A stretch of 26,695 bases of DNA, from NCBI GenBank assembly GCA_964058805.1, contig CAXKVV010001774.1:1-26695 (forward strand). Direction: 5' to 3'. Shown here piece after piece: positions 11,701-22,788 of the stretch. The DNA is from Schoenoplectus triqueter. Lineage: Eukaryota; Streptophyta; Magnoliopsida; Poales; Cyperaceae. The translations under genes and the position numbers were made by a program. Every line of letters begins with the position of its first letter. The stretch's first letter is position 1. The notes beneath the pieces were generated by a model. The model was not told where the DNA came from, did no database searches, and saw only the letters and a program-made list of their open reading frames with translations.

Positions 11701-14439
11701 AACATTAAAATGGGAACCGATGCCCTCGGTACCGGTGAAAATGAATTCGGGAGCGTGAAACATGAAAACGGTACCCGACGCCCACGGTTTCGTCGAAAAT
11801 GATTTCGGGAGGACAAAACATGAAAACTGGACTCGACGCCCCTGAAACCATCAAAAATGAGTTCGGGAGCGCAAAATATGAACACGGGAACCGAAGCCCT
11901 CGGTATCGTCAAAAACGAGTTCGGGAGCGCAAAAAATGAAAACGGCACCCGACGTCCTTGGTAACGTCGAAAACGATTTTGGGAGCGCAAAACATCAAAA
12001 CGGACGCGACGCCTTTGGTACCGCTGAAAATGAGTCCGGAAGCGCAAAACATGAAAAAGGGACCTAATGCACACGGTACCACCGAAAACGTGTTCGAGAG
12101 AGCAAAACAAGAAAATTAGACTCGACGCCCTCGGAACCGCTGAATACGAGTCCGGGAGCGCAAAACATGAAAACGAGACCCGACGTCCTCGATACCGCCG
12201 AAAATAAGTTCGGGAGCGCAAAATATGAAAATGGGACCTGACGCCCTCTGTACCGCCGAAAACGAGTCAGGGAGCTCAAAATATTAAAACGGGACCCGAC
12301 GAATACGGTTCCATCGAAAATGAGTTTGGAAGCACAAAACATGAAAACTGGACTCGACGCTCCCGGAACCGTCGAAAACGAGACCGGGAGCGTAAAACAT
12401 GAAAATGAGACCTGATGCCCTCGGTACCGCCAAAAATGAGTCCGGCGGCGCAATATAAGATAATGGGAAATGACGCCCTCGGTACGGCCGAAAATGAGTA
12501 TGGGAGCACAAAACATGATAGCTGGTTATGATGCCGACAGAATCGACAAAAATGAGTCAAAGAGTGAAAGACATGAAAATGGGACTCAAGGTCCTCGGTA
12601 CTAATTAAAATGAGTCCGGGAGCGCAAAACATGAAAAGGGACCCGACGCCCACGGTACCGCCGAAAACGAGACAGGGAGCGTAAAAAATAAAAACTGCAC
12701 GCGACGCCCTCGGAACCGTCGAAAACGAGTCTTGGTGCGCGAAAAATCAAAACGGGACCCGACGATCTCGGTACCGCCGAAAAAAAAAGTTTGGGAGCAC
12801 AAAACATGAAAACGGGACCCGTCACCCGCGGTACCTCTGAAAATAAGTTCGGGAGCGAAAAACTTTAATACAGGACTCGAGGCCCTCGGTACCGATAAAA
12901 ATGAGTCTGGGAGCACAAAGCATTAAAACGGGACCCGACGCCCTCAGTATCGCTGAAAATGAATTCGGGAGCATAAAACATGAACATAGGACCCGACGCC
13001 CTCGGTACCGTCGAAAATGAGCTGGGAGCGAAAAACATGAAAACAGGACCCGACGCCTCGGTACCGCTGAAAATGAGTTTGGAGCGGAAAACATCAATGC
13101 TACACCTGACGTCCTCTGTTTCGTTGAAAACTAGTTCGGGAGCGAAAAACATGAATATGGGACTCGAGGCCCTTGATACCGATGAAAATGAGTCCGGGAG
13201 CGCAAAACATGAAAATGGGGACCGACGCCCTTGTTACCGCCGAAAATGAGTCCGGGAGCGCAAAACATGAAAAAGAGACCCGACGCCTACTATTCCGCCG
13301 AAAACGAGTTCGGGAGTACAAAACATGAACCGACGCCTCCGGAACCATAAAAAATGAGCCAAGCGCGCAAATCATGAAAACGAGACTCGGCGCCCTCGGT
13401 ACCGCCGAAAACGAGTCCGATAACGCAAAACATGAAAACCAAACACGACGCCCTCGTTGCCGCCGAAAATGAGTCAGGAGCGCAAAATATGAAACCTGGT
13501 CCCGACGCCGTCGGTACCGACGAAAACAAGTTCGGTGGCGAAAAACATGAAAAAAGGACCTGACGCCTACGGTACCGCCGAAAATATGTTCAGGAGCGTG
13601 AAAAATGAAAACTGAACCCGACGCCTTTGGAACCGCCGAAAGCGAGTCCGGGTGCGCCAAACATGAAAATGGGACCCGACGCTCTCGGTACCGCCGAAAA
13701 TGATTTTGGGAGCGTAAAACATGAAAAAGGGACCTAACGCCCACGGTACCAATGGAAATGAGTTCGGGACCACAAAACATGAAAACTGCACCCGACGCCC
13801 TCGGAACCGCCGAAAATGAGTCCAAGAGCGCAAAACATTAAAACGGAACTCGACGTCCTAGGTACCTCCGAAAATGAGTTCGGGAGAGCGAAATATGAAA
13901 GCTGAACCAGTCGCCCTCGATACCGTCGAAAATGAGTTCGGCAGCACAGAACATGAAAAAGGGAGCCGACGCCCACGATACCGCCGAAAATGTGTTTGGG
14001 AGTGATAAATATGGAATCTGGACCTGACGCCCTTGGAACCGCCGAAAACGAGTCCGGGTGCGCAAAACACGAAATCGGGACCCGTCACCCACGGTATCTC
14101 CGAAAATGAGTCCGGGAGCGAAAAACATGAACACGGGACTCGAGGCCCTCGGTACCGATGAAAATGAGTTTGGGAGCGCAAAAGATTAAAATTGAACACG
14201 GCACCCTCGGTAACGCTGAAAATGAGTTATGGAGCACAAAACATGAAAACGGGACCCCGTCGCACTCGATACCGCCGAAAATGAGTCCGGGAGCGCAAAA
14301 TATGAAACCTGGACCAGACAACCCCTTTATCGTCGAAAATGAGTCCGGGAACACAAAACAAGAAAACTGAGTCCAAGTGGGCCAAACATGAAAACGGGAC
14401 CCGATAACCGCCGAAAACGAGTCCGAGTGGGCTAAACAT

Positions 14440-16260
14440 GAAAACGGGACCCGATAACCTCGGTACCGCCAAAACGAGTCTGGGAGCACAAAAACATAAA
14501 AAAAGGACCCGACGCCCACGGGTCCGCCGAAAAGGAGTTCGGGAGCGCAAAACATGAAAACGGGACTCGACTCCCTAGGTACCACTGAAAACTAGTCCAA
14601 GAGAGCAAAATTTGAAAATGGGACCCGACGCCCACGATACCACTGAAAATGTGTTCGGGAGCGCGAACATGAAAATTGGACCCGACGCCAAACATGAAAT
14701 CGGGACCCGACGATCTCGGTACCGCCGAAAAAGAGTCTAGGAGCGCAAAACATGAATACGGGACCCGTCGTCCGCGGTAGCTCTGAAAATGAGTTCGGGA
14801 GCGAAAAACATGAATACGGGACTCGAGGCCTCGGTACCGATGAAAATGAGTACGAGAGCGCAAAACATTAAAACGGGAACCGATGCCTTCGGTACCGCTG
14901 AAAATGAATTCGGGAGCACAAAACATGAAAACAGAAACTGACGCCCTCGGTACGGCCAAAAACGTGTCCGGGAGCACAAAATATGAAAACTGGAGTCGAC
15001 GCCCCCTCTAGCGACGAAAACGAGTCCAAGAGCGTAAAATATAAAAATAGGACTTGACGCCCTCGGAACCGCCGAATACGAGTCTGAAGGCGCAAAACAT
15101 GAAAACGGGTCATGATGTCCTCGATAACGCCGAAAATGAGTTCGAGAGAGCAAACATGAAAACGGGACCCGACGCCCCCTTTATCGTCGAAAATGAATTC
15201 AGGAGCACAAAAGAAGAAAACATGACCTGACGCCCTCAGTACTGCCAAAAATTAGTCCGGCATCGCAAACCATGAAAACTTGACACGACGCCCTCGTTAC
15301 CGCCGAAAATGAGTTCGGGAGCGCAAAACATTAAAGCAGGACCCGACGCCGTCGATATCGACGAAAATGAGTCCGGGAGCGAAGAACATGAATACGAGAC
15401 TCGAGGCCCTCGGTACCAATGAAAATGAGTCTGAGAGCGCAAAACATGAAAAAGGGACATGACGCCCACGGTACCGTTGAAAATGAATTCGGGAGCGCAA
15501 AACATGAAAACTGCACCTCACGCCCTCAGAACCACCGAAAATGAGTTTCGGGAGCTCAAAACATGTAAAACGGGACCCAACACCCTAGGTACCACCGAAA
15601 ATGAGTCCAGGAGAGCAAACTATGAAAACAGGACCCGACACCCTCGGTATCGCTGAAAATTAGTTCGACAGCGTAAAAGATGAAAATTGGACCCGACGCC
15701 CACAGTGCCGTTGAAAATGTGTTCGGGAGCGCGAAACATAAAAACTGGACCCAACACCCTCAGAACCGCCGAAAACGAGTTCAGGTGCACCAAACATGAA
15801 AACGATACCTAACACTATCGATACCGCCAAAAATGAGTCATGGAGCGCAAAACATGAAAACTGGACCCGACGCCCTCGGAACCGCCGAGAACGAGTTCGA
15901 TTGCGCTAAAAATGAAAATGGAACCCGACACCCTCGGTACCGCCGAAAATGAGGCCGGGAGAGCAAAACATGAAAACGAGACCCGTCACTGTCGGTACCT
16001 CTGAAAATGAGTCCAGGAACGAAAAATATGAATACGATACTCGAGGCCCTCGGTACCGATGAAAATGAGTCCGGGAGTGCAAAACATTAAAATGGGACCC
16101 GACGCCCTCTGTACCGTGAAAAATGAGTTCCGCAGCGCAAAATATGAAAACTGGACCTGACGCCCTCGGTACCGCCGAAAAGGTATTCGAGAGAGCAAAA
16201 CATGAAAGCTAGACGCAACGCCGTCCGTACCGCCAAAAATGAGTATGGGAGCGTAAAACA
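14440..16260. repeat. 58-bp array HOR block B, copy 2
   Basis: This block is colinear with 6935-8690. The offset is 7518 bp at the ACTCGAGG monomer (7294 to 14812) and 7577 bp at ACGCCGTCCG (8641 to 16218), so about one monomer has been gained in between. It also has an internal loss of about 33 bp near 14689 relative to copy 1. Shared rare words include CGCAAAAGAAGAAAAC, CTCTAGCG and AAAAGGTATTCG. Confidence 0.85.
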
Positions 16261-16670
16261 TGAAAATGGGACCCGATGCCCTCGGTACCACCGAAAATGA
16301 GTTCGGCAGCGCAAAACATGAAAAAGGGACTTGACGCCCACGATACCACCGAAAATGTGTTCGGGAGCGTGAAACATGAAAACTGAACCTGACGCCCTTG
16401 GAACCGCCGAAAACTTGTCCGGGTGTGCCAAACATGAAAACGGGACCCGACGATCTCGGTACCGCCGAAAATGAGTCCGGGATCGCAAAATATGAAAACG
16501 GGACTCATCGCTCTCGGTACCGCTGAAAACGAGTTTGTGAGCACAAAACCTAAAAATAGGACCCGACGCCCTCGGTGCCGCTGAAAACGACTCCGGGACC
16601 GCAAAACATGAAAACAGGACCCGACGCCTCGGTACCGCTGAAAACGAGTCCAGGAGCGAAAAACATGAAC

Positions 16671-18660
16671 TGTAAAAATAATCCATTATCAAAAATCGCT
16701 CCCCTATGAAACGACAAATTGCTATTTTTTTATTTTCTGACGGACAAATCACACAAAAACAAAATAATTATTGCTATTTTATAATTTACTTTTTACTGAA
16801 TTTGTCAAAAGTTCGTAGATTTACCGTGCCAGGACTTAAATTTATCATGAGACCCTGTTTTTGATTCTTATAAAAAAATCATCATTAGTACTTAATTGTT
16901 TCACGATTTATTTCATTTTTTATTTTAGTTGAAAATATTCCTTTAAGAAATATAGATTCAAATTGTAGATAGTTTAATTGCTGATAGTGGTCCTCTATCC
17001 TCAGAGTTAAAGTTTTTATTTCTCTTTGATAAAGGAGTATTTTTATGGGTTACTTTCTAAATCAAATAGATTTTTTTTTATTTTCGCTAGCTGCACAACG
17101 TTTGTATTGCTCTCCTACAATTCAGTTTTCACGGTTTATTCCTATATTAGTACAAGAAATATACTATTTTTTAATTCTAGATTGTGAATTTATAAATATA
17201 ATAGACATATAACTATCATATGAAAATATAAAATTTAGAAAACATTTAGGCTTGATTATGATTTTAGTTCAGTCAATTGAAAAACAAATGGACAAGGGCC
17301 TAAATTTATGGAAACTAGGGATTCCACCCCGAAAATAGTAATAATTACTGGAAAATAGCAATAAAAAAGAAAATATCGTAAGAAACATAACGTAACAATC
17401 CTAAGAAACATAACGTAACAATCAAGATGAGTTTATAGCGTAAAACAGATTTATTTAATATATGGAGGAACATAGACCTACACAAATATAACGGACCAAT
17501 TCAAATAACAATGTAGCATAAGCTAAATTTATTTTTATAGTCTACATATGTTGGAAAAATTTTGTTATTTAATTGCAATGAATTTTTTTAGTCGGATCCA
17601 CTTGAGAGCTATTTTTATCCTATATACAAATAATAATAAGGAAAGGCTCACATATTATAATTTTTTAAAATAATTTTCATTTGATTATATTTTTCTGTTA
17701 AAGTGTTAATAGAACTCACTCAGCATCAAGTATGAGAGGGCCAGCATCTTGAAATTGGTGTGATCTTGGACTTCTTTTTGATGAACAGGATGATTCATAA
17801 AATTGATTACTAAATTTTGCGTTTTTTATCAATTCTGAGAAAAAAATAATTAAATTATTACTGTGTTCTGTTCAATTATTATACTATATATTTTATTACA
17901 ATGCGATCTTCAAATAAAATAAATCATTCAGAGATAATATGTGCCTGTAGATTCTAAATTTCAGTTCCAGTGAGTCGATCTAATGGGATATATTAGAGAC
18001 GAAAGGAGCTCCAGGAAGCAAAAAAGTATTGAAAAAAAAAAGAAAACTTTTTATATTCTATTATAATGTTGCTAGGGTTAAGAATGAACTTAAAAACCGT
18101 AATTATTATTAATGCGCAAAAGAATGGAAATAGAAAAAAAAACTTTACATATACAATTACAATTGTGACTGGGCCGATCTATGAAAGCGAAATAATGGAA
18201 AGAAGAACTTTCCATATTCCACAATTGCTGGAAGTGTTACAGGTATGAAAAAGGTTGGAAAGTCAAAAACGAAAAAATTATAAATGCACAAAACAATTGT
18301 AATGTTTTAGTTAAAGAAAAATAATAATGACAAAAGAATTTCTTGGGGGAGGGATTTTCCATTATTAAATGGCTTTCGGCCATACAATTCCGTCGTGTCC
18401 TATTCCGAGTTCTACATGAATATTTAATTAGAATCACGCTACTGGGAAAGAAAAAAAAACTCTTGGACCCTTTTCATTTTTGTTGATATTATATTTGCTT
18501 GGATCCTTAAAAGGAAAAATGAAAAAATAAAATAAACAAGAAGATAAAGGGGAGGGGTTCACATTAAAATGCTTGACTATATGAGAATCTAAATAAAATA
18601 AAAAATGATTGTTTATAAAACCATTCTAAAAAATATTTCTGAAGCTATACGTTGATTATA
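16671..18660. other. AT-rich intergenic DNA beside satellite
   Basis: The 58-bp array stops abruptly at about 16670 and sequence without either satellite begins. I see no convincing gene, RNA gene or transposon end here. Short open frames (for example 18066-18248 plus) are low-complexity and A-rich. A 23-bp tandem duplication lies at 17379-17423, annotated separately. Confidence 0.6.
17379..17423. repeat. 23-bp tandem duplication
   Basis: The words TAAGAAACATAACGTAACAA plus TC occur at 17379-17400 and again at 17402-17423, separated by one base and identical across 22 bp. This is a simple two-copy local duplication. Confidence 0.9.
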
Positions 18661-18797
18661 TTTCAAATTTCATACAATTTAAGTATCATTTTGTAGTCCA
18701 TAAAATTTTATTAAATTGAAATTGTTGCAAATCACGTGAACTTCTGATGTTCTTTAATTAGCCACCAAATGAAACTTAAATTGTTTGAAATTCAAAA
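18661..18797. repeat. Inverted repeat / hairpin, 29-bp arms
   Basis: The arm at 18661-18689 (containing CAATTTAAGTATCAT) pairs with 18769-18797 (containing ATGAAACTTAAATTG) at about 25 of 29 positions, with a loop of about 79 bp that includes a CACGTG hexamer at 18733-18738. Weaker pairing seems to continue outward for roughly 15 bp. It could be a short MITE or a transcribed hairpin. I see no target-site duplication and no proof of transcription. Confidence 0.6.
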
Positions 18798-18800
18798 TGT

Positions 18801-20185
18801 CATCACTTTTTAAAGATTTTTTTTAAATTTATTTAAAATATCATTTGCCAACAAATTATCAAAGATAAGTATTATCAATATCCCTCCCAAACGCAAAACA
18901 CAAGAAGCTAACAAGGAGCTGCAAGTCTAACACGAGACAGAGATCAAATTAACATTTTGGAACTTGGGAATGCCAGTAGGGCAGCATTAATACGAAGTTA
19001 TAAACTCAGCATTTATGCAGCTAATCTACTTCCAACTTGGCAGCTGCTCACCTGTCCAGTCTACTATATGATTTTTTTTTCTTTTTTTTTGAATGAACTA
19101 CTACTATATGATTCGACCCCAACCTTTGCATTACTATACGTAAGAGTAAGACCAAGATCCCCCAACTCTCATTAGTTCCAAGTTCCAAGTCATAGCTCTA
19201 TACAGTATAGTATACATGCACGCTTCTTTTCATGATGATTAGCTATAAAATTATTAATTATTGGTCCCAATTCAATGTTCCTTTATAGCAGTTCATTATA
19301 CTGCTACCAACAATCAATCCCATTTCTCAAAAAGAAAAAAAATCCCATTTCGTTGTAACTCCATTTGTTTTATTCCTCATTTTTATTTCTAGGATCCACC
19401 AACCAGCTGCTCACATTTCACCTTAATATTTCATCATTACAATTGTTAATTTCTCATACATCAAAAATTAAGTTGTTATTATTTGAACGTCTGCATATAA
19501 GTAATACTGTATTGGTCTATATTGCTTTAATTCATGGAGCTAATAAAACACTAGTGAAAAATATTTCCTATTTCACGAATGATAACGTACACAAACTACA
19601 AACATAAAGAAAAATTAAAAACAAAAGACGATAGATAATAGGTTACAGCTTGCTCCCGTCTCTGTTGTCAGTATCTTTTTGTCTTTGACTTCTATGTGGA
19701 AAAGGAAGAGGCGCTGTGACAGGAGTAGTACACGGTCACAGAGATTCCAGTTACGGGGGGTCCCACAGAGAACTGGTGATACAGGTACCCATCCATGGCA
19801 AGTTCGTCATTTGTACAAAATCCGGGGGCGACTGCAGAACTAATGAGAGGAGAAGACAAACAACGAAAGAGCAGTCAAGATTCTCGCTTATTGCACTCCC
19901 CGAGTTGAGTCTCAATTTCCAATTTCATTATTTCAAGTCATGTTTTCGGAGAAGGAAAATCTAAGAACAATCAAGCAAGATGTGAATGTATGATTCCATC
20001 CAACAATTCAGGGATATACCTCGTCTAAAGTATTGATCGGCTCCGTAAATTTAACAAATACTATTGTGACTGTTTTATTTACTATTTAAATTCCACGGTT
20101 CTTATAATTTTAGATAATTACTGTACGCGTATAATAATAATATAGAAAAGTTAGACTCACAACTTAAAAATAAAAATATTTTGCG
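18801..20185. other. Intergenic DNA with a GC-richer island
   Basis: This is mostly AT-rich noncoding sequence. At about 19640-19920 the composition becomes clearly more balanced, with a GGTCCCAC word at 19759-19766 that resembles the TCP-factor site GGNCCCAC. An 82-codon open frame (19716-19964 plus) lies in the island, but I recognise nothing in it and its composition explains its length. It could be a relic exon, a promoter-like patch or an old insertion. Confidence 0.4.
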
Positions 20186-20661
20186 TCCACTAAAATTATA
20201 ATTTTTTCACCCATGTACAATATAAAATTAAATAGCTCATATAATTATTAACCACGGGTATACATTTGTTAAACATAATATTATATGTGTTAAATGGAAT
20301 ATATAATTATTAACTTTAATTCATCCATCAAGAAAAGTTATAACATTTTCACCTCACATACAGCGTAAAAATTGAAAACGCACATAATTATTAATGACAT
20401 TTATATATTTATTAAATAAAATATCTATATTTGTTAAATGATACGCATAACTATTAAATACAAAATTTGAATAATCTTTTAACAAATATAAGTTATACTT
20501 AATCTTTTAAAAAATATATAAGTTTAATCTAATAAATATGCTAATTTTATTAATAATTATGTGTTATATTTAATAAATATATAACTATTATTAATATTTA
20601 TATTAGTCGTTCAGTTTTTACATTACATATGGGGTGAAAAATTATAGTTCTTTTTGATGGA
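20186..20661. mobile_element. Nested AT-rich inverted-repeat element (MITE-like)
   Basis: The right end, read in reverse from 20661, starts TCCATCAAAAAG and continues to TTTTTCACCCCATATG. It matches in inverted orientation the sequence from 20324 (TCCATCAAGAAAAG ... TTTTCACCTCACATAC). That gives an element of about 338 bp with terminal inverted repeats longer than 45 bp. A second, more diverged copy of the same end lies at 20186 (TCCACTAAAATTATAA ... TTTTTTCACCCATG) in the same orientation as the 20324 end. This suggests a truncated copy beside or around a complete one. The interior is almost entirely A/T and noncoding. No clear target-site duplication was found, so the superfamily is unassigned. 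Confidence 0.6.
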
Positions 20662-20673
20662 CAAATTGCAGTT

Positions 20674-22072
20674 AAGTATTTCAGTTATTCAACTTACATG
20701 AAATGAAAAAAAAAATTATTGACTCCTCCCAGCTATCATTTAAAAATGAGTATATTTCTTCGGATCTGTGTTTTAAGTTTGTATCTAAATAGTGTATACA
20801 ATTTCATAAAAATAGTATAATGGTGCTGAGATTCAAATCAAAAGGGTACAGCTTAAAAAATAATGGTTCTGATACAAGACTGTGGGACCCATCAGAGTGG
20901 TCAAATACTAGTACATTATAATGAAATCCGGCTAAGCATCAATAAGTCCTTCCCCTAAAAAGAGCCATGCCATATTTCCAAATCCGTCATGATCTTAATA
21001 AAATAAAAATAGCCATGCCATAATTATTAACAACGGTTATAGAAAAATAGTATAATAACTCTGTATTTTTGTGGTAGTAGTCTGGATCGAGTTTGAACTC
21101 GATGCTAGGAGTCGGGACCGAATTTCAAACTCAGTCCTAGATAATTCTTTTATGTTTGTTTTTTATTTGTATTAAGAAAGTAATAATACGAAATATGGAC
21201 CGACATTTCATCCAATCACTTGTTGTTTATTTGTTCAGAAGACTGGATTACACTCAATAGGTTAGTCTATATTATAACATTCAGTATTATATTAACACAT
21301 GATCTGATCATTGACGTAATTATGATAATAAATGAGATTATCCAATGTACGTCCGATCATTATGGCAGATCCAGCAAAAATGAACAAAGAAAAGGAAAGA
21401 AAGATACGCATTCCAATGATTATGGATGAAATGAAAGGTCGTATCAACATACTTTTAACTCGAAGTCGAGCTTATTGGAACAAAACATAATTTTATATTT
21501 AATGATGTAGTGTTTATATTTTATTATTAGAATTAGCAAAATAATTTAATTTTAATTATTGTTGTAATATTTTAATTTTTTGACGCTATTTTAAAATAAT
21601 TGTAGAACAATATACTATCATGTTATGTTTCACATTATAATTTTCGGTCCATACTTATGTTTGATTTTTACTATAATTCAACAAGCAAATGTAAAAAACA
21701 CATGAAAAGATCGAATTTCAAATTTAATACATGCTACTACCGCAAAAATAAAATGTGCTCATACTATTTTTTATTTTATTTACCAAAAAAAATCTGTTAT
21801 TAGTATGCTTGCGAGAATTACGTTGAAAGATCTCCACTGTTTTCATTTTTTTTCTTTTTTTTTATTAAACAATGTTTGGTAGTAACAAGGGATGGGAAAA
21901 AGAACTTGGCACTTCGTCACATTATGTACAAATGGAGCCCATTAAATTTTTCAATTTCCAACGACTCATATTTTGTTCGTTTGAAATTGAAGTGGAATGT
22001 GAATGCCTGGCAAAAACATAAAACGATAGAATGAATTAAAATTAAAAAGATTTCTAGTAATTTTTGAACTTA
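20674..22072. other. AT-rich intergenic DNA
   Basis: I see no gene here. Minor items are a GTGGGACC word at 20882-20889 (TCP-site-like), an 18-bp dyad ATCGAGTTTGAACTCGAT at 21086-21103 in a small GC-richer patch (21061-21145), and an isolated 69-codon open frame at 21220-21429 with no recognisable features. Confidence 0.5.
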
Positions 22073-22460
22073 TGTTAGGATAGGGGTATTAATTATTGAT
22101 CTGATCCGTCGTGTTAACCCGACCCGATCAGACAATATTTAAAGATAAATAAGTTAGATATAGGTTTAATTTTTTTCACCAGAATCGGATCGGGTCGGGT
22201 TCAGGTCAGGTTACTAATTAAAGCTTAATTATATACTAATTATATACTAATTAACATTAATTATAAATTAATTGATATTTAATTGATTAACAATAATATA
22301 AAAATAATTAATTAATATTTAATTATTTTACATAGATTGGATCGGATATGGGTCATGATCCGAATGCAACCGGATCGGGTTCGAATCGGATAAAAATAAT
22401 AATAAAATAATAATGACCCGACTCGATCCGACCCGACCCATTAACACCCCTTTGTTAGTA
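22073..22460. mobile_element. hAT-type MITE with 8-bp target-site duplication
   Basis: The element spans 22081-22452 (372 bp). Its left end reads TAGGGGTATTAAT and its right end, read in reverse, AAGGGGTGTTAAT. It is flanked by TGTTAGGA (22073-22080) and TGTTAGTA (22453-22460), an 8-bp duplication with one mismatch. A terminal YAGGGGTG motif and an 8-bp duplication are the usual signature of the hAT superfamily. Both subterminal regions carry many GGATCGGGTCGGGT-like words in inverted orientation, also seen in short plant hAT derivatives. The centre is AT-rich and noncoding, so the element cannot encode its own transposase and would depend on one supplied in trans. Confidence 0.8.
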
Positions 22461-22788
22461 TGAGTCATGAAGTATAAAATATTTAAGAATTAATTCACAT
22501 ATCTAACTGTTTAACATAATCTTTATATTAAAAATATACTTGAAGATTAAGTTTTATATTTTTATTTTTTTCTATGTTTTTAAAAAATAAAATATCATTA
22601 TTATTAAAAATCATTAACTTAATATACTTTTTACCTCTAAAAAATAAATAAAATAAAATATATAATTTTTTTTACCTCCAAGCTTATCACGTTGAATAGT
22701 TTGAATCGATCTTTTAAATTAAAAAATAAAAATATGACATAAAGTATAAAAATATTTTATATTTCGTTACTTAGCATGGCATAATTCC

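Larger units (their letters stand above)
5875..16670. repeat. 58-bp GC-rich satellite array, ~186 copies
   Basis: This is a continuous tandem array with a 58-bp period; for example the GGGAG motif ends at 5890, 5948 and 6006. Consensus landmarks in order are GAGTCCGGGAGCGCAAAACA, then TGAAAACGGGACCCGACGCC, then CTCGGTACCGCCGAAAAT. The consensus is about 60% GC with eight CpG dinucleotides and the palindrome CGGTACCG (a KpnI site) in many copies. The span divided by 58 gives about 186 monomers. Many carry substitutions and a few carry 1-2 base or whole-monomer indels. No relation to the flanking 183-bp satellite is visible. The reverse strand is largely free of stops in all frames, giving long overlapping open frames (up to 363 codons, 5850-6941 minus), but nothing suggests selection for a protein. 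I do not recognise the family. Confidence 0.97.

Noticed and set aside
5875..16670. CENP-B-box-like word on the reverse strand of the 58-bp monomer (TTCGGCGGTACCGAGGG)
   Set aside because: It matches only about 7 of 9 core positions of the mammalian box and no plant protein is known to use that box in this way; too weak.
5875..16670. CRISPR array
   Set aside because: There are no unique spacers; the 58-bp units are contiguous and all related, in a plant context.
5850..16752. Dozens of long overlapping minus-strand open frames with a repetitive FSAVPRASGPVFMF-like pattern
   Set aside because: They are explained by the stop-free reverse complement of the 58-bp repeat in all three phases; they overlap each other and show no start context or codon-level constraint that I can see.
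18957..19175. Plus-strand 72-codon open frame
   Set aside because: Low-complexity phenylalanine-rich stretch arising from a T-tract; no domain and no start context.
19716..19964. Plus-strand 82-codon open frame in a GC-richer island
   Set aside because: No recognised motif, no homologue that I know, and no splice or promoter evidence; kept only as a composition feature.
21061..21145. tRNA-like GTTTGAACTCGATGC segment
   Set aside because: No acceptor stem, D-arm or anticodon arm fits; it is better read as a short dyad.
21188..21660. Possible inverted termini TATGGACCGA at about 21195 and, inverted, about 21645
   Set aside because: Only about 13 bp match, with no target duplication or longer pairing; a match of this size is expected by chance over this distance.
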